A stretch of 6,939 nucleotides of DNA from CAYMEK01 sp964389305. GTDB taxonomy: Bacteria > Spirochaetota > Spirochaetia > SZUA-6 > DRHE01. Location of the stretch: positions 1-6,939 of the forward strand of contig CAYMEK010000110.1 of assembly GCA_964389305.1 (NCBI GenBank), written 5' to 3'. The position numbers and the translations under genes were made by a program. Positions 1 to 6,904 of this stretch are shown here, one piece after another; within the stretch, counting starts at the first letter, position 1, and every line of letters starts with the position of its first letter. The notes beneath the pieces are model-generated. The model was not told where the DNA came from and searched no databases. It was given only the letters and a program-made list of their open reading frames with translations.

Positions 1-1060
1 GTCCCTGTACCGGGGTGCCGAGCGTATCCACCCCGTGGAGCAGATAGCTCAGGGTGAAGCCCCCCACCGTGCCCGTGCCGAGGGCTTTACTGCGCTGCAG
101 GGAGGTGAGCGATACGGTGCGGCTGAGCGAGGCGCTGGTACCGCCGGTGATGGTCAGGCTGACCGCCTGCGGCACGCCGCTTTCGGTTCCCCAGGAAAGG
201 TAGTCCCGCTGCTCTTCAATGGAGGTGACCGTGATGCTGCCCGTGGCCGTGGCCAGGATGTCCAGCTCCAGGCTCAGGGAGCTCTCCGTGGAGGAGAAGC
301 TCAGCGAGCTGGGCGTGGCCGTCACGGAAAGCGCCGCCTGCATGGCGTTGATGGTAGTGCTTTGCGGCGCCGAGTACTCGCCGGTGTTTCCGACCACATC
401 CTGCGCCCGGGCCCTGAAGGCGTAGGTCTGCCCGTTATCCCCCGTGAAGCTGTAGGAGGTAAGGCGGGTTTGGCGAAGCCAGCTCTGCCACATGCCGGAG
501 CCGGCCCGGTACTGCACGTCGTAGCGGTCCACCCCGCTTACCGCATCCGAGCCGCTCCAGGAAACGGTGAAGGTGTTGGCGCTCTGGGTGGCAGGGAGCG
601 CGGTCATGGTCACGGTAGGCCCCACCGTGTCCACCACGGCGCCGTCGGAAACGGCGGAGGTTATGGGGACAGAGCCACCTGTTACGGGTGTATAGTACGC
701 CGTGACCTCTACCCAATATCTATCGCCTTCGCTCAGCAGTCCGGCGCCGGAGAAGACCACCGAGGTGGGGGGTATGCCCGTGGTATGCGGATCAGGAACC
801 TCTTTGGAGTCGACCTCGATCGGTCCGGCAGCACCGTCTCTCCAGAGTTGGCATACGTACCAGTTCCCCAGAGTGGCATAGGAGCCCCAGTCTATGGTAG
901 ATTTCCAGTTGGCCCGGAAGATATTGAGGCTCTCGGTCCACCAGTCCAGATCGGAGCCGGGAGTAGGCCCGTCGTAAACCGTGATGGATTGGCTCAGGGC
1001 TGCGTGGGAAACAACAAGAAACAGGAGAACAACGACGACGAGCAGAACGGGCCGTTTCAT
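1..1060 (-). CDS. Secreted protein with tandem fibronectin type III-like domains (3' end outside window)
   Basis: The frame is open from ATG at 1060 to the window edge, giving 353 codons without a stop; the C-terminus is missing. Residues 1-24 are a clear signal peptide: Lys2-Arg3, then a run of V and L, and a likely cut near SHA-A or LSQ-S. Residues about 26-146 form a first beta-rich FnIII-like unit ending in SDGAVVDTVGP. Residues about 148-237 form a second, more typical one, with VSWSGSDAVSGVDRYDVQYR and then YAFRARAQDVVGN. Residues 242-353 are Ser/Thr-rich and beta-type, probably an Ig-like fold. Such proteins are usually exported and act in surface adhesion or polysaccharide contact, but no catalytic motif is visible, so the function is open. 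Only a weak GAG lies upstream of the ATG. The start is chosen because the signal peptide begins exactly there. The long plus-strand frame across this stretch is a shadow. Confidence 0.85.
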   Translation of the reverse strand, partial: MKRPVLLVVVVLLFLVVSHAALSQSITVYDGPTPGSDLDWWTESLNIFRANWKSTIDWGSYATLGNWYVCQLWRDGAAGPIEVDSKEVPDPHTTGIPPTSVVFSGAGLLSEGDRYWVEVTAYYTPVTGGSVPITSAVSDGAVVDTVGPTVTMTALPATQSANTFTVSWSGSDAVSGVDRYDVQYRAGSGMWQSWLRQTRLTSYSFTGDNGQTYAFRARAQDVVGNTGEYSAPQSTTINAMQAALSVTATPSSLSFSSTESSLSLELDILATATGSITVTSIEEQRDYLSWGTESGVPQAVSLTITGGTSASLSRTVSLTSLQRSKALGTGTVGGFTLSYLLHGVDTLGTPVQG

Positions 1061-1070
1061 GTTTCTCAGG

Positions 1071-1098
1071 ATTATATATCAAAGCGTGAGAATTTCAA
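1071..1098 (-). promoter_or_regulatory. Sigma-70-type promoter of the FnIII-domain gene
   Basis: On the minus strand, TTGAAA (1098-1093) and TATAAT (1076-1071) are separated by 16 bases, and an A-tract lies directly upstream like an UP element. The predicted start of transcription is about 1064, an A, only 4 bases before the ATG at 1060. The mRNA would therefore be almost leaderless. An inverted repeat, AATTTC (1091-1096) and GAAATT (1110-1115), overlaps the -35 box and could be an operator, but it is short and may be chance. Confidence 0.6.
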
Positions 1099-1171
1099 TT
1101 TTTTTACTGGAAATTTACCTAGAATTGATATGACGGCACGGAGGGGTACAGGGGCAGAAGATCACGTGACG

Positions 1172-1190
1172 GCCCGCCTTCATTGCGGGC
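1172..1190 (-). terminator. GC-rich hairpin downstream of the capA-like gene
   Basis: A perfect 6-bp stem, GCCCGC (1172-1177) with GCGGGC (1185-1190), has a 7-base loop and sits about 60 bases after the capA stop. No T-run follows on the minus strand, so it is not a standard intrinsic terminator. It could slow or end transcription with a factor, or protect the 3' end. The rest of the 190-base gap (1061-1250) holds the FnIII promoter and two short palindromes, TCACGTGA at 1162-1169 and ACCGGCCGGT at 1201-1210. Confidence 0.25.
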
Positions 1191-1250
1191 GACCAGCCGA
1201 ACCGGCCGGTATCCGAAGCGGCCCTGCGGGAGGCAGTGACCGTCCCCAGC

Positions 1251-2534
1251 TCAATCCCAGCGCAGGAGCAGGGTCTGGTCCTCCGCCTCCGTCACCCCGG
1301 TTCCGAAGGGGGCATAGATCCGATTGAGGGTGTCCTTCAGCCAGCGTAGGTCTGCGCTTGAGGGACGGGTCAGCCGGAAATGCCGGATTTGGAAGGGTAC
1401 CAGGCGTAAGGCCAGCAGGTCTCCGGAGTCACTCTTAAGGCTTACCAGGTACATCAGCACCAGGTCGTCCCGGAAACGCTCATAGCCGCCGATCCCTTCG
1501 TAGTCGTTTATAAAGTCGCCGCAGCCGTAGAGGATGAGCTTTCCCCCGTACACCTCCACGGGCCGGGGGTGGTGGGAGGAGTGCCCGTGGACCACGTCCA
1601 CCCCGGCGGTGTCGATGAGGCCGCGGGCGAAGTTGCGGAGAGCCTGGGGCACCTCGTACCCCCAGTTGCTGCCCCAGTGGATCGAGGCGACTACCAGATC
1701 GCCGGCGCGACGCGCCTCGTTCACCGTTCGGGCTGCGTTTTGCAGGTACGGCTCCGAGAACCCGGGCAGCAGGTTGACTCCGGGAGCACCCTCGCCGCCG
1801 GCCCAGCGGTTCGGGACTCCGCTGCTGGGCGATCCCCAGGCGAAAACCAGTACCCGCCCGCCGCCCGCCGCCTCCAGTACGGCCGGGCTGGCTGCTTCAC
1901 TGCTGTCGCTGCCTGCCCCGGCGGTGCGCAGGCCCGCCCGGCTCAAGGTGTCCAGGGTCTCCAGCAGGCCGGGGCGGCCCCAGTCAAGGATGTGGTTGTT
2001 GGCCAGGACGCAGCAATCGATCCCCGCCGCGGTGAGGCAGCCTACATTGAGAGGATGCATGCGGTAGTGGATCTGCTTGTCGCTCTGGAACTCGTCGCTG
2101 GTGGTAACACTAGTTTCCAGGTTGATGATGCGCAGCTCCGGGGCCGCACGGCCAAGCGCTTCCAGCGCCTGTCCCCAGATGTAGGTGAAGTCGACCGGCT
2201 GCGGGATCTCGCCGTTCAGCCGTTCGGCGATGCTTACGTATCCGCGCGCATCTTTCATGTAGGGCTCGTGTAACAGCGGGTCTCCCGGGTGAGGCAGGAT
2301 CTGGTCTATCCCCCGGCCGGTCATTACGTCCCCACAAAGAAAGAGGGTAACTGCGTTGTTGCGGTCCGGATTCACGTTATGGTTCCAGCTATCCTGGGCT
2401 CCGGCCGGAGAGACGGCCGGCAGAACGCTGAGCACGACCGCGATCAGAACGGTCGGCAGACCGGCAAACAGAGCGGCTGTCCGGCTCACCATAGAGGCAG
2501 GCTTTGACACCATAAGCGGCGCGGGCCCGGACAC
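1251..2534 (-). CDS. CapA-family exported metallophosphatase-like protein
   Basis: 427 residues from a GTG at 2534. CapA/PgsA-family proteins have a calcineurin-like metal-binding fold and are linked to poly-gamma-glutamate or capsule handling; the substrate here is unknown. Family motifs appear in order: CGDVM (67-71), INLET (137-141), LANNHILDWG (177-186), SIHWGSNWG (284-292), VHGHSSHHP (315-323) and GCGDF (337-341). They supply the usual Asp, Asn and His metal ligands. Residues about 15-47 read as a signal peptide with a hydrophobic core and AGA before Gln47, so the protein is periplasmic or surface-exposed. The start is uncertain: GTG 2534 lies 4 bases after the dehydrogenase stop, which suggests translational coupling, while ATG at 2513 or 2492 would also keep the signal peptide. 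None has a well-placed ribosome site; AAGGAG lies 16 bases before the GTG. The length is normal for the family. Confidence 0.88.
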   Translation of the reverse strand: MSGPAPLMVSKPASMVSRTAALFAGLPTVLIAVVLSVLPAVSPAGAQDSWNHNVNPDRNNAVTLFLCGDVMTGRGIDQILPHPGDPLLHEPYMKDARGYVSIAERLNGEIPQPVDFTYIWGQALEALGRAAPELRIINLETSVTTSDEFQSDKQIHYRMHPLNVGCLTAAGIDCCVLANNHILDWGRPGLLETLDTLSRAGLRTAGAGSDSSEAASPAVLEAAGGGRVLVFAWGSPSSGVPNRWAGGEGAPGVNLLPGFSEPYLQNAARTVNEARRAGDLVVASIHWGSNWGYEVPQALRNFARGLIDTAGVDVVHGHSSHHPRPVEVYGGKLILYGCGDFINDYEGIGGYERFRDDLVLMYLVSLKSDSGDLLALRLVPFQIRHFRLTRPSSADLRWLKDTLNRIYAPFGTGVTEAEDQTLLLRWD

Positions 2535-2538
2535 CGGG

Positions 2539-3237
2539 CTACCAGGGAAGCTCCTTGCCCCTGTAGTCCATATATACCGGACTGTCCAGGCTCAACCTTT
2601 CGATCACTCCGGCCAACGCCCCGGCCGACTCCCCCGGGCTCAGCTCGCCGCCCTGGCCGCCCATATCGGTCCGCACCCAACCGGGATGAACGGCCGCGAT
2701 AGGGATGCCTTTTTCCTTCAGACGGAAGTGCATCAGCAGGGTGAGCATGTTCAACGAGGCCTTGGACACACAGTAGGGAATGGAACCTCCTCCCCGGGTG
2801 AGGCCCATGCTGCCCACAATGGAGCTGATCATCACCGCTTTGGAATCGCGGCCTTTCTCCAGCAGGGGGTAGAAGGCTTTCAGCACCCGGAGCGGCCCGA
2901 GCACGTTGACCTCCAAAGCCAGGCTTAGCTGCGCTTCATTCACTTCGGCAGCCCCGTGGCCGGGCTCCTGCGGAGCGATGCCGGCGTTGTTTATCAGGAG
3001 CTCCAAACCGTCTTCCATGGCGGCTGTTTCCCGGGCTGCCTGTCGAACCGCCTCCCCGTCCCTGACATCGAAGCTCAGTGCCGTGAAGCGCTCGCCGAAC
3101 TCCGATTGCAGCTCCCGAATACCCGCTGCCTCCAGGTTTCTGCAGCTTCCGAACACCTTCCAGCCTGCGGCCAGGTATCGGCGGGCCAGGGCTTGACCGA
3201 TTCCCCTCGATGCACCGGTAATGAGCATGCGGTTCAT
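2539..3237 (-). CDS. SDR-family NAD(P)-dependent oxidoreductase (C-factor/sniffer-like)
   Basis: 232 residues of a classical short-chain dehydrogenase. The cofactor motif TGASRGIG is at 7-14 and NNAG at 83-86. The catalytic set is Asn111, Ser139 (in MISSIVGS), Tyr155 and Lys159 (YCVSK). HPGWVRTDMGG (184-194) follows. The C-terminus, VYMDYRGKELPW, is like that of CsgA/C-factor-type SDRs, which reduce or oxidise small carbonyl or alcohol substrates in the cytoplasm; the substrate cannot be told. The frame opens further upstream at 3285, but ATG 3237 is preferred: GGGAGG lies 5 bases before it, and the nucleotide fold begins directly after it. The gene sits 113 bases after the DUF6144-like gene and 4 bases before the capA-like gene, so the three are probably co-transcribed. 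No terminator is visible in the 113-base gap (3238-3350). Confidence 0.9.
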   Translation of the reverse strand: MNRMLITGASRGIGQALARRYLAAGWKVFGSCRNLEAAGIRELQSEFGERFTALSFDVRDGEAVRQAARETAAMEDGLELLINNAGIAPQEPGHGAAEVNEAQLSLALEVNVLGPLRVLKAFYPLLEKGRDSKAVMISSIVGSMGLTRGGGSIPYCVSKASLNMLTLLMHFRLKEKGIPIAAVHPGWVRTDMGGQGGELSPGESAGALAGVIERLSLDSPVYMDYRGKELPW

Positions 3238-3350
3238 ACCGACCTCCCTGTCTTCAAGGTACTGCCCGCCGGCGTGCAGCGGCAACCTCGGGATCCGGCA
3301 GCCGATGATTGATCAGCCGTTGCGGCGGAGTTCCGTTGCCGGCCTCCCGT

Positions 3351-3932
3351 TTAGAAGCGGATCGAGAACTCGCACTCCTCGGCACCGGAGACGGCGGAAG
3401 TGATCAACTCCACGGTCACGGGCCGCTCCAGCGCCGCTTCCCACAGGGTCTTCAAGAAGCCCGTGGAGCAATGGCAGTAGGTGGGCGAGACGATTTCTCC
3501 CTCCGGCAGACTGCGGAGCAGGGCGCAGTAACAGCGCATGGGCCGGCGGAAGCTGTGGGGCGTGAAGAACTGGTGTAGTATATTTCCTTTCCGTACCAGC
3601 CGGGTTCCGGGCAAAGGCTTTCGCTGTTCCGCCTCCAGGAAGGAATCGACGGTCTGGTGCTGCTTGCGCCGGGAGGCAATCTGCTGGACAACCCGGCCGT
3701 TCACCCGGGCGCAGCTCATCCCGCAACGCTCCATCACTCGATGACCCGTCGGTTGTCCTACTAGAGCGTCCAGGCGCTCCATCGCCCCCTTTATCCAAAG
3801 GGCTACCTCCGTCCTGTCGGTTCCGGCCTTTATATTCTCAATTCCCTCCATCACCTGACTGCGAACCTGGACGCCGGCGAGCTGCTCCAGGTTGCCGGCC
3901 AACTCCTGTAGCTGATCGACGATACCGGGCAT
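3351..3932 (-). CDS. Cysteine-rich DUF6144-like protein
   Basis: 193 residues, recognised from memory as resembling DUF6144 proteins of anaerobic bacteria; no biochemical role is known to me. The N-terminal third is helical (about 1-66). A set of seven cysteines follows: CGMSC (70, 74), CYC (134, 136), CHC (153, 155) and Cys187 in GAEECEFSIRF. The C-terminal part, with TYCHCSTGF and a final C-x-F-x-I, recalls the V4R (4-vinyl reductase) small-ligand fold. The paired cysteines suggest binding of a metal or an iron-sulfur centre, which is inference. There is no signal peptide, so it is cytoplasmic. The start at 3932 is well supported: AGGAGG (plus-strand 3939-3944) lies 6 bases upstream. It is the first gene of the leftward block with the SDR and capA-like genes and is divergent from the TRAP gene. 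Confidence 0.8.
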   Translation of the reverse strand: MPGIVDQLQELAGNLEQLAGVQVRSQVMEGIENIKAGTDRTEVALWIKGAMERLDALVGQPTGHRVMERCGMSCARVNGRVVQQIASRRKQHQTVDSFLEAEQRKPLPGTRLVRKGNILHQFFTPHSFRRPMRCYCALLRSLPEGEIVSPTYCHCSTGFLKTLWEAALERPVTVELITSAVSGAEECEFSIRF

Positions 3933-4232
3933 ACATTACCTCCTCGAAACGCAGCGTGTTTTCGGGTCGGTCCGGAGTGCTTTGCAGGCGTTGCGGGTTG
4001 AACCTGCCTCCCGGACTGCCGTGTACACCTCGATCTATTATATACGTTTTTGTGATATTAAAAAGACAGCGTTCCATACCTAGGCCCGGAAATCCGAGAT
4101 TGGATCCGAACTTGCAGCCCCCGATGCCGTTCGACTCTGTAGGCGGGAGGCTGGCAGAAACAGAGTGCATCTACTTTATCGAAAGCGCGCAATGCTGTAC
4201 TGTTTCAGGAGATCAGGGATTGCGCTACGTTT
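3933..4232. other. Divergent intergenic region
   Basis: 300 bases between the DUF6144-like gene (leftward) and the TRAP binding-protein gene (rightward). It holds the AGGAGG ribosome site of the left gene, an AT-rich patch at 4034-4062, and a GC-richer remainder. A frame open across it on the plus strand (from 3956) has no protein-like features and overlaps the TRAP signal peptide in another frame. I see no RNA gene or riboswitch. No convincing plus-strand promoter for the TRAP gene is visible. AGGAGA at 4207-4212 is too far (20 bases) from its ATG to be a normal ribosome site. Confidence 0.6.
4037..4042 (-). promoter_or_regulatory. Possible -10 box of the leftward DUF6144-SDR-capA block
   Basis: A perfect TATAAT on the minus strand lies in the only AT-rich patch upstream of the DUF6144-like gene. 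At the right distance there is only a poor -35 (CTTTTT with 17 bases, or TTTTTA with 16), so the promoter may need an activator or another sigma factor. A transcript from here would have a leader of about 98 bases before ATG 3932. Confidence 0.35.
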
Positions 4233-5225
4233 ATGAAGGCAAAAAGGATTTTTTACCGGCTGTTGTTTTTCCTGCTTCTGGCAGTTTCCGCCGACTCCCT
4301 GGTAATCAAGCTCGGCAGCCTGGCGCCCGAAGGCTCTCCCTGGGACAAGGCTTTGCGGCGGATCGCCGCTGACTGGAATCTCCTGTCCCACGGTGAGCTA
4401 AAGGTAAAGGTATACGCCGGGGGCATTGCCGGAGACGAGCCGAACATGGTGCGTAAACTCCGGATCAACCAGCTTCAGGCCGCCGCCATGACCGGCGTCG
4501 GATTGGGGGGTATAGCCGAAGGCATCTATGCCGTTCAGCTTCCACTGTTGATTCGAAGCAGCGAGGAGCTTGAATATGTAATGGATAAAATGGAGCCAAC
4601 CTTGAACGGGATGCTCGAGGAAAAAGGCTTCACGATGCTGGCCTGGTACCTGGCCGGATGGGCCCATTTTTTCTCCAAAACACCGGTGATCAGACCCGAC
4701 GACATGAAGCGCCTGAAGATGCATGTCGAGAATTCGGTTCCCGCGATCAGTCAGGCCTGGAAACAGATGGGGTTCCACGTAGTGGCCATTCCCCCCACCG
4801 AAGTCCTTCCCGCCCTGCAGAGCGGCCTGGTGGAGGCTTTCCTGCTCACCCCGCTCACCGCGGCAGCCCTGCAGTGGTTCGGCGCGGCCAAAAACATGAC
4901 GGCGCTGGAAATCGCTCCCATGCTGGGCGGCATCATCATCTCCCAACGGATCTGGGACCGCATCCCGGCCGATCTGCAGCCCGAGCTGCTCGCCGCCGTA
5001 AGCCGGCAGCTCGATACCCTGCGCCGGGAAACCGAGTCTCTGGAGGAAAAGGCCTTGGCAATCATGCTGGAAAACGGGCTGAAGGTGCATCCCGTGCCTG
5101 CCCCGGCGGAGGCTGAGTGGGAGCGGTTGGTGCAAGAAGGGCTCGAGCTGGTCCTTGGGAGCGCCATCCCTGCCGAGCCGGTCGAGGAGGTAAGAAGGCA
5201 TCTCCGGGACTACCGGCAAAGGTGA
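4233..5225 (+). CDS. TRAP transporter periplasmic substrate-binding protein (DctP family, TatP-like)
   Basis: 330 residues, the normal length for DctP-type proteins. Residues 1-20 are a signal peptide (Lys-rich start, FFLLLAV core, VSA before Asp21). The mature part begins VIKLGSLAPEGSPWDKALR, then KVKVYAGGIAGDEPNMVRKLR (57-77), and PTEVLPALQSGLVEAF (188-203), a TRAP family hallmark. The gene delivers a small solute to a DctQM membrane pair. In carboxylate-binding relatives a conserved Arg lies in a motif like GLKLRVP; here the matching place reads RLKMHVENS (His164). The ligand may therefore not be a simple carboxylate. The pattern resembles spirochaete TatP-type proteins. No dctQ or dctM follows; the next DNA is a decayed integron on the opposite strand. 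ATG 4233 is chosen for the signal peptide although the ribosome site is poor. Confidence 0.9.
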   Translation: MKAKRIFYRLLFFLLLAVSADSLVIKLGSLAPEGSPWDKALRRIAADWNLLSHGELKVKVYAGGIAGDEPNMVRKLRINQLQAAAMTGVGLGGIAEGIYAVQLPLLIRSSEELEYVMDKMEPTLNGMLEEKGFTMLAWYLAGWAHFFSKTPVIRPDDMKRLKMHVENSVPAISQAWKQMGFHVVAIPPTEVLPALQSGLVEAFLLTPLTAAALQWFGAAKNMTALEIAPMLGGIIISQRIWDRIPADLQPELLAAVSRQLDTLRRETESLEEKALAIMLENGLKVHPVPAPAEAEWERLVQEGLELVLGSAIPAEPVEEVRRHLRDYRQR

Positions 5226-5639
5226 TTGCCGCAGACAGGTGCGGCGGGCGTAGGGTGGCAATGCACTAACCGGCAATCCCCCTTGAAATTTTGTGCAACG
5301 AGCGCCCATGTGGATTTGCATTCCGTTGGTCTTTTTTCTACAATACAGTACCAATATCCGGAGTGTTTGCACTCGAAATAGAACCCGCGCCCACGGGATG
5401 CAACATCTGTTTCGGCGTGTGTATCCCGTCGCTTCGAAGCCAGACTTCTCGATGTACTCCTTGATGAGGATATTCCATTCTCTCGCAGGGGGCAGGCATA
5501 CAATGAAGCAAGCATTGTGAGGGACCTTGCAGATATCTGTCACTGCTTTGCTGCCCCGGAGGCGGGGTCCTGAAGGGTGCTCGATCTTTACAGCGACTTC
5601 TATTGACATCAACACTGCAACGATAATTTCAAGAGCCAT
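5210..5639 (-). pseudogene. Frameshifted small ORF of unknown function downstream of intI
   Basis: I do not recognise the product. From ATG 5639, which overlaps the intI stop by 11 bases and has AGGG 5 bases upstream, a protein-like frame runs 74 codons to GFEATGYT, ending at 5418. The protein-like reading then continues in another frame from about 5416 (ETDVASRGRGFYFECKHSGY and so on) to TAG at 5212-5210. Four bases lie between the two parts instead of three, a one-base surplus at 5414-5417. Joined, they give about 142 residues with several Cys and aromatic residues. Codons are AT-richer than in the TRAP gene. Its 3' end overlaps the end of the convergent TRAP gene by 16 bases, so the original stop may be lost. 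It could be a decayed integron cassette gene or a chance frame. The CCCCG/CGGGG hairpin at 5554-5567 lies inside it. Confidence 0.4.
5228..5245 (+). terminator. Hairpin just after the TRAP gene
   Basis: GCCGCA (5228-5233) pairs perfectly with TGCGGC (5240-5245) over a 6-base loop, two bases after the TRAP stop codon, with two more G-T pairs below. There is no T-run afterwards, so it is at most a weak or factor-dependent terminator. A larger imperfect inverted repeat, 5221-5231 with 5271-5281 (10 of 11 matches), would compete with it for the same bases. Confidence 0.3.
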
Positions 5640-6860
5640 CCGTACCCTGCAAATGCTCGATAGGGCTGACCACGCCGGCCTTGTTGCGTGTGGCCACGTG
5701 GGTATAGAGCATGGTCGTCTGAACGTGGGAGTTATGTCGTACCCTGCCTCGATCAGGTGGGTGGCGAAGCTGTGGCGTAGCGAATGGACTGTGGCTCTTT
5801 TGGCGATATTCTGTTCAACGACCGCCTTATGAACGTGTCTCTGGAGGGTCGTTGGGTATAGATGATAGCGGTACATTTTGTTCGATCGCGGATCGATACA
5901 GAGGCGCTGGGAAGGGAAGACCCAGTACCAGGCCCACTCGAACTGTGCGGAGGGGTATTTCCGCTCTAAAGCGTAGGGAAGCGGAACACCGGGACGCTTC
6001 TCACGCCGGTCTTCATCGTAGAGGAGGCGAACCTGCCGAAGATGACGGCGCATCTCATCGTGAAGGACCGGGGGAAAGAGGCTGGTGCGATCTTTTTTCC
6101 CCTTTTCTGAGCGAACCGTAATGATTTGTCCCTGGAAGTCGAGATCCTGAAAGCGAAGTTGCAGGCATTCGTGCAGACGCAGCCCGGCTGCATAGATTAT
6201 TTCAGCCATGAGTCTGTATGGCTTGGGAAGGCGATCGAGCAGATGCTGTACCTCATCGGCCGCAAGGACGACCGGAAGCCGCCGGGGTCTATGCGCTTTG
6301 ATCGTTTCCGCCAGGCCTTCGATCGGAGCCTGCAGGATGTAACGGAACAGAAAAAGCAGGGCGTTGAAAGCCTGCTGCTGCGTGGCAGCCGAGACACGGC
6401 GCTGCACGGCGAGAAAGGACAGGTAGCGGCGTAAATGAGTCTGATCGATTTTCGTCGGTTCAACCTGTTTCGTGAATCCCAGGAAACGGCGTATCCAGCC
6501 ACAGTAGGTCTGCTCGGTGCGGTAGGATTTGTGCTGCAGGCGAAGTAACTGCCGTGCCTCGGTGATGAGATGTGTCGATTTCCGGTTGGAGACCGCTCCT
6601 GGCGGCGCTTTGCACCGCCATTGGTCGAGCCAGAACCAGAAGTGCCTGACCGCATTGCAGGCCTGCTTCACCTGCCACGACTCGTAGCGTTGGTTCAACA
6701 GTGATTGGAACTCCTGGAGGGCTTGTTGGTGGTCTACGCAGACAGCAGCGTTAGACCCCTGAAACTGCTCTACCCATCTAAGATAGTGCTGAACGTACTT
6801 CGAAGGTATCCGCGCGGTGTGGAGCAGGTATTCTTCAAAGGTCTTGAGCTTTTCCGGCAT
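5629..6860 (-). pseudogene. intI: Integron integrase, inactivated by an internal deletion with frameshift
   Basis: This is a tyrosine recombinase of the integron class. From ATG 6860 the first frame encodes 376 good residues. They are an extra N-terminal SAM-like domain (about 8-80), the usual core-binding domain (about 98-180), and the catalytic domain with Arg228 (YAAGLRLHE), Lys253 (EKGKKDR), and His359 and Arg362 (HSLRHSFAT). The IntI-only insertion is present at about 291-330, with LPYALERKYP and then WYWVFPS and DPRS. After GYDI (residue 376, ending at 5733) only 8 bases precede GTT at 5724, where the homologous tail VQTTMLYTHVATRNKAGVV resumes in another frame and ends at TGA 5631-5629. 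The family has about 11 codons there (RTVQDLLGHSD in IntI1), so roughly 25 bases are gone. With them went the LGH histidine, and the catalytic Tyr in YTH is out of frame. In the unshifted frame reading runs on to 4398, antisense to the TRAP gene, without meaning. No clear promoter or ribosome site precedes the ATG. Confidence 0.88.
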
Positions 6861-6877
6861 GCGAATTCGAACTCGTG

Positions 6878-6904
6878 GCTTAACACGCTTCTTGCTAATA
6901 TAAC
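6878..6904 (+). other. Possible integron attachment-site core boxes upstream of intI
   Basis: GCTTAAC at 6878-6884 matches the integron core consensus RYYYAAC exactly (GTTAAGC on the minus strand matches GTTRRRY). ATATAAC at 6898-6904, 20 bases further, fits except for one base. The first box lies between CGTG (6874-6877) and CACG (6884-6887). This is where attI lies in ordinary integrons, next to the intI start. One exact 7-base match within 79 bases has roughly a one-in-seven chance of being random on two strands, so this is weak. Confidence 0.3.

Noticed and set aside
1162..1210. Short palindromes TCACGTGA and ACCGGCCGGT as regulator sites.
   Set aside because: Single 8- and 10-base palindromes in GC-rich DNA, far from a promoter core and not repeated near another promoter in the window.
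35..1327. A 430-codon plus-strand open frame.
   Set aside because: Low-complexity Gly/Arg-rich translation with no motif, antisense to the FnIII gene, whose minus-strand reading has a signal peptide and clear domains.
1569..2273. A 234-codon plus-strand open frame.
   Set aside because: Antisense shadow of the capA-like gene, which has all family motifs in the opposite frame.
5221..5300. Possible attC site between the TRAP gene and intI.
   Set aside because: Both strands of 5226-5628 were read for GTTRRRY and RYYYAAC. The nearest candidates (GTTAGTG, GTTGCAC, GTTGGTC) each have one or two mismatches, and no paired boxes with L sites were found.
5720..5740. Programmed ribosomal frameshift in intI.
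   Set aside because: No slippery run is present. A shift would also still leave out the LGH box, so the product would not be active.
4398..6860. An 820-codon open frame on the minus strand that appears to fuse intI to a long extra domain.
   Set aside because: Only the first 376 codons are integrase. After the frameshift the frame is out of register and then reads antisense through the well-supported TRAP gene. It is open because of GC-rich codon use.
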